DNA of 64,000 bases from Lepeophtheirus salmonis (Eukaryota > Arthropoda > Copepoda > Siphonostomatoida > Caligidae), in the NCBI RefSeq assembly GCF_016086655.4, contig NC_052131.2, positions 36,581,705-36,645,704 of the forward strand, in the 5' to 3' direction. Each line of letters starts with the position of its first letter. Position 1 is the first letter of the stretch. The notes beneath the pieces are model-generated. The model was not told the origin of the DNA. It saw nothing but the letters and a program-made list of their open reading frames with translations, and did not search any database. The position numbers were made by a program, and so were the translations under genes. Shown piece by piece: positions 57,825-64,000 of the stretch.

Positions 57825-58542
57825 ACCGGGCGGTCTATTAAAATATGAACACGCTTGAACTTTCAACTTCAACAAAATATGGTTTATTCATTTCATCAAA
57901 ATTAATACTTTAATTAGTCTGCGCTCTCTTAATGTTGCCGCTCTTAGCGGCAATGATGGCTTCCAGGGGGTGGAAGAAGGTCTGGCAGACGCTGCAGATG
58001 TATTCCTATGTAATGGCGTCTCAGTGCTGGCTGATAGTTTCTTTGAGGGCATCGGTGTTTGGATGACAGACACTGCAGCCCTTCCCCTTGACATGCAAAC
58101 AAAAGATGAAGTTGAGTGGGTTGGCAACGGAGGAGATGGGTTTCTTTCATTGCTGGTGGCAAAAGTGGCCTCTCCACCTTCACAAGGCTCTTTCCACAGA
58201 CTTTTTGATAGATATCTGGACAATTTGGTGTAAAACTCCTAGTTGTCCATGTATGTGCTCTCATGGACATGAAAAAATTGGCTCGGGCTGTTTTCTTTAA
58301 CTCTTCCTTGTCCAATTTGGTGTATTTGACGGAGCCCTTCTTCCTCTACAACGTTTTGGACTTGCTGACAGCGCCAAGGGTTGTCCTGAAAACGCCAAAC
58401 TACTAGGACTGTGCGAATGGAATGCATGTTTATTTTATTTTTTAACTAATTGCTAATGCTTTAATATATTGAAATATGAATTAATTTCAATCTTTATTAA
58501 TTATTGAAGAAGTAAGTGCTTAGATTTCAATGGACCACCAGG
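57825..58542 (-). mobile_element. Family A element, copy A10 (both ends good)
   Basis: The left end CCGGGCGGTCTATTAAAATA, preceded by TA, and the right end TTTCAATGGACCACCAGG, followed by TA, are well preserved. It lies on the minus strand. Its internal deletion joins the linker after the second HTH straight to the third-Asp region at a different breakpoint from A2/A5/A9, with a TGC/CAACCC-type junction. Confidence 0.85.
57930..58330 (-). pseudogene. Transposase remnant in A10
   Basis: The minus-strand frame starts MDKEELKKTARANFFMSMRA. The second HTH is split by a frame change. KSLVKVERPLLPPAMKETHL and LRCQ follow. After the junction the family frame gives NPLNFIFCLHVKGKGCSVCH (the third-Asp block with Asp replaced by Asn), then PNTDALKETISQH and 'LEAIIAAKSGNIKRAQ'. 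No catalytic Asp remains and the stop is displaced. Confidence 0.75.
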
Positions 58543-59377
58543 TATAATTAATATATTTTGTTCTACGAAATAACAATGTAGTCGTATTAATGAACTATTG
58601 TACATATAACATTGTTGTACTAATGAAATATCTCAGGCATGGGTGGTACGTATACAGTATGTTGTTAAGATTTGAATACAATATAAAGGCTGGTATTTTA
58701 AATAAATTAATTCTCACTGGCGTTTGTTTTTGATGGTGAGCGCTTTTGTGACTAAAATATTTAATAGTCATGACATCATATTTAAAAAAATCTCAAACTG
58801 TTATTATTATTCTTTAATTCTTGAGAAGAGAACACATATGAATAGGAATAAGTATTGAGTAGTTACGTGTGAGTGTGTTGAAACAAAAGTATAGTACACT
58901 AAGAATATTTTTAGAGTTGTATTTTATATTATTAAAATTTGTCTTTAAATGGACACCTAATTACAAGGTAAAATATTATCATCATTCAAAGATTTTTGAA
59001 TAATTCACAGCTATTGTTATTAAATAATAATTCCATAGTTGGTAAAAATGTACTAACATCGTCGAACGGATTTTGGACCTTTCCCCTTTCTTATTGGTAG
59101 AAAGGTTGGAAGATAAGTATAGATAACCTCCAGAAATGTGTCGATACACGATTTTCAGCCAATTTTAGTTCCAATACGGATTCCTTATTCTGTTTAAAGT
59201 AACTTTGTAAGCAAATAATATAATTGCTTAGTTTCTTTAATGCTTAACTTTTTATTGTTTTTGGATTGGAATAAAATACATGAATTTGTCAATCATAATT
59301 AGTTGTTAACAAATATGCTAATTTAAATATAAAAAATTGGGGGGGGTCCTCTCCGTGCACAAGAGTCAATTTATTTT
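58543..59377. other. Spacer, no gene seen
   Basis: AT-rich. No recognised feature. Confidence 0.5.
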
Positions 59378-59768
59378 TGGAGCGTCCGTAAGATTATATT
59401 TTTGAGGAAGGCAAGGTTGGGTGGAGTTTTTTGAAAATAAATCCAATAATTAAATTTTTTTTGAAAAAATCCGTAATTATTCTCAAAAAATTTCTAAATA
59501 TTTAGCTATTCATAAAAATTGAATTTTTTTTTTTTAAACTAAAAAATCCTCATCTATTCTCGAAAAATTATTATTTTTGGAAAAAAAAAATCAAAATCTA
59601 CAGCTGTTCTCCAGAAATATAATATTTTTTGTCAAAAAATTACATTTTTTGACAAAAATTTAAACTTTATAGCTATTCACAGAAAATGCATATTAAATTT
59701 TCTTGTAAAAACAAAATTCCTTAGTTTAGGGGCTACAGCCCCTTCAGACCACCTCCCTCGGACTTCCC
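59378..59768. repeat. Family G repeat G6
   Basis: R-type end GAGCGTCCGTAAGATTATAT. The body of ~50-bp units is in reverse sense ('AAAATCTACAGCTGTTCTCC', 'AAACTTTATAGCTATTCACA'). The L-type end is GGGGCTACAGCCCCTTCAGA, then CCACCTCCCTCGGACTTCCC. GGGGCTACAGCCCC is a perfect hairpin. Confidence 0.8.
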
Positions 59769-59880
59769 TGAGCTATGTACCCGTTAAAAATATTCTTTCA
59801 AAATCTCCAGTACCCCTTGGAGTGCTTCCAAGTATAACAAAGGGTTAGCGTACCCCCATTGAATAACTACTGGTCTAGTC
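59769..59880. repeat. hAT-like repeat tail beside G6 (composite, copy 2)
   Basis: CTATGTACCCGTTAAAAATA, TTCTTTCAAAATCTCCAGTA and CCCC follow G6 directly. This is the same sequence at the same junction as after G2 (13512-13575). It ends with AACTACTGGTCTAG, a hAT-type edge. Confidence 0.65.
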
Positions 59881-59977
59881 TATCTATTTTATTGATTTGT
59901 AATAGTAATTTTGGCTTCAAAAATGAGCTCAAACAAGTCATACTATCCTTATAAATAATATACGCATACGTATTGGT

Positions 59978-60003
59978 AGAATCGGCTGTATTGAGCCGAT
60001 TCT
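59978..60003. other. Hairpin AGAATCGGCT..AGCCGATTCT
   Basis: Perfect 10-bp stem with a 6-base loop (GTATTG). It is followed by GATGCATCTTTACATCCCTA, which looks like the end of a small dispersed element. Whether it has RNA function is unknown. Confidence 0.6.
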
Positions 60004-60174
60004 GATGCATCTTTACATCCCTAGAGATAAATAAAGGCATAAAAGTGCCTGCTAAATGATAACCTTTATTTATAAGTAAATAAAAAGCTAAAACTTTTTA
60101 GTAGCTACATTATCCTCATTTCTTCATTTTTAAATCATTGATCGATTTAGGAACAGCTGGTTGATAAGAGAAGT

Positions 60175-60715
60175 CAGAGGCGTTCGTAGGGGGTGGGTTG
60201 GAGGGTCCGTAGCCCCACCCCAACTTAATATTTTCTCTTCTAAACAAACAAATTTAGCATTTGAAATTATGTAAATTTCAAATTTAATCTAATTTTTTCA
60301 AAATAGCTATGGATTTTTTGATTTTTTTTTTCAAAAATTTAATTTTTTGTAAACAGCAGTATATTTTTGAAATATTTTTACAAAAAACTGAATATTTTGA
60401 GAATAGCTATGGATTTTCGAGTTTTTTTTCAAATAAATTTAATAGCTGAATTTCTTTCCAAAAAATAACCTTCTTTTGTGAAAAACGTGTGAATTTTTGT
60501 TTTTTTTTGTCAAAAAATTAAAAAATTTTGAGAATACCAATAGATTTTTGCATTTTTTTTCAAAAAATTAATTTTTTTAGGAATAACTGTGGATTTTTGA
60601 AAAAAAATTCAAGAAATTTTAATTTTTTGGATTTTTGTGGGGGAAAAATTCTCGAAACCAAGTGCCCCCCCCACACCCACCCAAAAAAATATATAATCTT
60701 ATAGACACCCTAAAA
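60175..60715. repeat. Family G repeat G7
   Basis: L-type end AGGCGTTCGTAGGGGGTGGG, then TTGGAGGGTCCGTAGCCCCA. Recurring 'GAATAGCTATGGATTTT' units start near 60303, 60353, 60402, 60534 and 60582, showing a period close to 50 bp. R-type end ATATAATCTTATAGACACCC at about 60691-60710. Confidence 0.8.
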
Positions 60716-61567
60716 GTCCTCTTCTTTGAGAGGAAAGTTCTTCATGTATACATATTCAAATAAAAAAGAAGGTATAAATTAAGGGATTTTTTTTCATTTT
60801 GACAAAAAACTTTTTGAATTTATTTTTAATCTCTGGTATTAAATATATTCATAGCAGTAGTATTTATTTATATGTATGTAGGTGGGTCGTTTGGCTCTTT
60901 CTCAACCTCCTTCCTACTCACGTCTCAATACTAACAACCCTACATAAATATATACATATATATGAACAATCTCCTTCCACTCGTCTTGGAATTATTACTA
61001 TTTGTGTTGTTTAATTACAACCATCTCTTAATTGTACAAGAAGAAACCCCCCTTCCAACATTAAAGAAATAAAATTACACATATATCTTTGTAATAATAA
61101 TAATAATACTAACATTGGAATAGCCCTGCCCTGTTTTGTTGTTTATTCATATTTAATTTGAATTTATGAAATTTTGTATACATGGTACATATGTATGAAC
61201 CATTTTTAATGGCTATGAGGTTTCTTCCTTTTATAAATTTTCGTTATTTGGATCGTTATAATGAGTTTTTATATATATATATTCTTGTTTTTAAATAAGA
61301 TTTACGTGACAATTACTACTCTTGTATCTACTATATATGTATACGAGAGATGGGTCCGGGCCAATACCCCCAATTCGCAGACTTCCACGCGGAACATCAA
61401 TATATAAAATATATGTATAATACCGGCTCGTCCAGATAAATAGGGAAATTAGTTAATGGCTTATAACAAACAAACTAAATGGAGTATAACTATAATTTTT
61501 TATTTATTTGGAAGGTACATTTAATGCCATTCAATTATTTATTAGGAGAACACCCATTGTTATTTAC
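60716..61567. other. Spacer / possible intron
   Basis: AT-rich except for a GC-richer patch at 61348-61395 (GGGTCCGGGCCAATACCCCC). That patch is open in more than one frame and cannot be assigned. If the exon at 61568-61689 is real, this is intronic on the minus strand. An (AATAAT)n run lies near 61090-61107. Confidence 0.4.
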
Positions 61568-61689
61568 CTCCACCACACGGCAACGGAAGCATTGGCGCCC
61601 CTGGAAGACCTCGTGCAGATCCACCCTTGACATATTACTGTTTCTAGTTTTGCACTTGAAACATACATTCCTACGATGGATGGTGTAGT
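61568..61689 (-). CDS. Candidate internal exon encoding a CxxC-x21-CxxC peptide
   Basis: On the minus strand a pyrimidine-rich stretch CTGTCTTGTTTCTTCATTAG forms a good 3' splice site. It is followed by 122 nt of open, GC-balanced sequence and then GAG|GTAAATA, a good 5' splice site. Two bases complete a split codon; then 40 codons read YTIHRRNVCFKCKTRNSNMS and RVDLHEVFQGRQCFRCRVVE, ending in phase 0. The two CxxC pairs (C9, C12 and C34, C37 counting from Y) are spaced 21 residues apart, like a zinc-binding or disulfide module. I do not recognise the family. This is the only stretch in the window that looks like a host exon; neighbouring exons were not found. Confidence 0.5.
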
Positions 61690-62599
61690 CTAATGAAGAA
61701 ACAAGACAGTGCACCCGCCCACAGGTCCAAAAAAGTGTAGCATGTCTTGGCCCCAAAATGTTTCAGTTTTGGAGCCCGGATTTTTGGGGTGAGCTACCCA
61801 ATAATGATTTAGGTAAATCTCACATATGATCAGAATTTTTTTTTTAAATAAATAAGCAGTCAAGAGACAGTGAAGATGGGCCGTTGATAACTTATTTAAG
61901 TAGAAATACCGAACACGTACATATATTTGTGTAGACTTTAATAGAATTGTGCTCCCCAAGAATCATGGATTCAATTACCTTAATATATTTTGCCCGAGCC
62001 TCTCTAATTAAAGGGGGATCTCAGAATCGGAGTCGAATGATTTTGTTGAACATGAAAATATTTATTATGATACTGTTTGATTCGAACTCAAAAATAGATT
62101 TGACGGGCAACTGCTCCTAACAATCAAAACATTCATTTATGATGACTTTCTATCGTACCTGCACTTCTCAATATAAAGAGCAAAAGATAGGGGCTAGATT
62201 GCTCGAGGAGTGAAATGCTAGGAAGTAAAAAATTGGGGTGGAAAGGATGATTCGCAGGTAAAAAGGCGGAGGTTGGTCATTTAGGAAGATGTCTTGGTCC
62301 CACCTATAAATTATTTACTTCCCGAAATCTACTCATCGCCAGGGTCTCTACTACTAATTCAAAAGTTGAAAGACGGGATATTTTTATATGAATCACTTCA
62401 TGTATTGATGGGAACATCATCACGCAACTTTTCATCGCTGTTATCTTTCATAAAACGAAAGGGCAATCAGTCATCAGTGGCTTAGTTGTATGTGTACAAT
62501 GTTCTATACTATATAGCTGAAAATCGCTCTAGGTAATTAAAATACCTAGTTCTATTCGACTATTCATAAGTTCAAATACACCAATCTCATCCCTTATAT
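61690..62599. other. Spacer / possible intron
   Basis: No coding exon was found on either strand. An open frame at 61690-61959 (minus) directly abuts the candidate exon but has no usable donor, so it is taken as intronic. Confidence 0.4.
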
Positions 62600-63190
62600 C
62601 AGAGGTGTATACAGAAAAAAAAATTCAATTCAAATATAAAATTAATGAAATATTTTTTAAATTTTAAAACTACATTATTATTCTCAAATAATTACTTTTT
62701 TTTTGAAAAAAGTATCAAAAATCTACAGCTGTTCAGAAAAAATTTAATTTATAAGAGAAATATGTCATAAATTAAATTTATAATATTAAATTTTTTGGAA
62801 AAAAATTTCAAAAATCTTTAGCTATTTGGAGAAAATTAATTTTTTTTTTAATTTTAAAAATCCATAGTTATTCTCAAATAATTACTTTTTTTTGTGAAAA
62901 AAGTATCAAAAATCTAAAGTTGTTCAAAAAAATTACATTTATAAGACAAAAATGTCATAAATTAAATTTCTAATATTAAATTTTTGGGAAAAAATTTCAA
63001 AAATCTATAGTTATTTGGAGAAAATTAATTTTTTTGGGAAAAAAAAAAATTGAATAATTAAATTAAAAATTAAATATTTTGGAAACAAAAAATCACCTAT
63101 TAATATTTTTTTTTTTTTGTACAAAGCAAACATTCCATAATTTGGGTGACTATAGCCCTCCAACCCACCCCTTGCGAGAGCTACTGAATA
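62600..63190. repeat. Family G repeat G8 with internal duplication
   Basis: It begins near CAGAGGTGTATACAGAAAAA. The body has two near-identical ~180-bp blocks ('AAAGTATCAAAAATCTACAG' at about 62707 and 'AAAGTATCAAAAATCTAAAG' at about 62899, each followed by similar sequence). It ends with the L-type end GGTGACTATAGCCCTCCAAC, then CCACCCCTTGCG. Confidence 0.75.
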
Positions 63191-63701
63191 TACATACATA
63201 TGTACATCATTGAAAACGTTTTACCTTCCTTCCAAATGGTTACTGGGGAAGTCATTATCACATTAATTACTTATGTAGAACGTACATAATATCTTTGAGA
63301 ACTACCTCAAATAACAGTCACTCTTCAAGACAACAAGAAAGGGAAGGAACGTTATAATACATATTTTGTAATTTTCATAATAAGAGTAATGAAGAAGTTT
63401 CTTCCTTTCGTGACCTCTATCTTTCTCTCTCTCTCGTTCCTTCCTTCATTTTCCTTGATTGATTACTACTCCCCACTAACTACTCTATATATGTGTATTA
63501 TTTTCAATCCAAATTGATTAATTATGATGTATGTACCCGCTTCTTCCTCCTCTCCTACTTTGCCTCTTCTTCTGCGTGGCCTTCTCCTTAATGCGATTTC
63601 CGTCATTGATTTAACAGCCTTTTTTTATTATTCAAAAAATAATAATCATACTGATAGTAAACTATCCAAGAGCTCACTCAGCCTCATGACAAGGTGGTTA
63701 G
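63191..63701. other. Spacer, no gene seen
   Basis: CT-rich run near 63420-63440. A 73-codon frame at 63524-63745 runs into G9 and has no family likeness. Confidence 0.5.
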
Positions 63702-64000
63702 CAGGGGCGTCCACGGGGGAGGGCCCCTCCAGCCCCTTCAATTAAGAAATTTTTATTCTTACTAGAAAATGTAATATGTGAAAGAAAAATTCGAAAAAAT
63801 TAATATTTAAAATTTAATTGAATTTTTCTTACTTTTTTCCCCCAAAATTTTTTTTTTTTTTTGGAAATATCCATGAATTTTTTTAAAAAATCAAAAAATA
63901 TTATATTTTAAATTTAATCTTAGAATTTTTATATCCCTTTTTTCTGAACAACTCTAAATTTTTGAAATTTTTATCGAGTATGTATGGGTTTTTGAAATTT
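63702..64000. repeat. Family G repeat G9 (cut by window end)
   Basis: An almost consensus L-type end: CAGGGGCGTCCACGGGGGAG, then GGCCCCTCCAGCCCC. T/A-tract units with 'GAAATATCCATGAATTTTT' follow. The copy continues past the window edge. Confidence 0.8.

Noticed and set aside
58088..58300. 70- to 123-codon frames around 57888-58427 on both strands
   Set aside because: All are shadows of, or frame-shifted readings through, the family A10 remnant.
61690..61959. 89-codon minus-strand frame ending GSKTETFWGQDMLHFFGPVG
   Set aside because: It lies just upstream of the candidate exon, but joining them would need a roughly 25-nt intron and no good donor is present.
1..64000. Search for retrotransposon reverse transcriptase motifs, long terminal repeats, CRISPR arrays, bacterial operons, rRNA and phage genes
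   Set aside because: None could be seen by eye. The window is animal nuclear DNA dominated by DNA transposons, although short retroelement fragments could be missed.

Overview
The window is AT-rich, non-bacterial DNA from an animal nuclear genome. It has no operon-like runs of ORFs, no rRNA or recognisable tRNA, and no CRISPR array. It is crowded with decayed DNA transposons. The number and variety of short Tc1/mariner derivatives with TA target sites, together with the base composition, suggest a parasitic copepod of the sea-louse type (Lepeophtheirus/Caligus). That is an inference from overall character, not from a marker gene.

Layout. I separate about a dozen repeat families, labelled A to L here. 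Family A (ten copies: A1 2201-2819, A2 5055-5912, A3 14378-15063, A4 19990-20605, A5 27190-27945, A6 34507-34915, A7 35525-36159, A8 41635-42130, A9 45823-46557, A10 57825-58542) is a Tc1/mariner-like element whose ends read CCGGGTGGTCCATT. B (8350-9222, 52023-53131), C (1303-1977), D (10281-11115, 15741-16331, 40325-40562, 49373-50029; classic mariner of DD34D type), E (34140-34386), F (12371-12860, 42673-43438), H (16774-17249), I (37330-37742), J (240-676, 56470-56511), K (4933-6203, with A2 nested inside) and L (25290-25790) are other Tc1/mariner lineages. Almost all have lost most of the catalytic domain but keep one or both ends and pieces of the helix-turn-helix and C-terminal coding region. 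The transposase pieces carry stops and frameshifts, so no autonomous element is visible.

A second repeat class, family G, has ends reading CAGGGGCGTCCACAGG. A GGGG-CTGTAG-CCCC hairpin lies just inside one end, and the body is a roughly 50-bp-period T/A-tract array. It occurs at 3815-4320, 13130-13512, 50285-50945, 53570-54155, 54537-54935, 59378-59768, 60175-60715, 62600-63190 and 63702-64000, and is densest in the last 11 kb. Two copies sit at the same position inside a hAT-like repeat, so they look like one composite that spread as a unit. Other repeats include an element with a GCCCGGCGTTACCCGGG-like end and a ~107-bp internal tandem repeat (32815-33420), hAT-like termini, and a segment with four AGGTCA half-sites (39557-39592).

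Host genes. The only good candidate for a host exon is at 61568-61689 on the minus strand. It is 122 nt long with a clean acceptor and donor, and encodes a CxxC-x21-CxxC peptide that I do not recognise. A decayed minus-strand reading frame at 23665-24010 and a short one at 44325-44472 are weaker leads. Everything else looks like intron or intergenic DNA.
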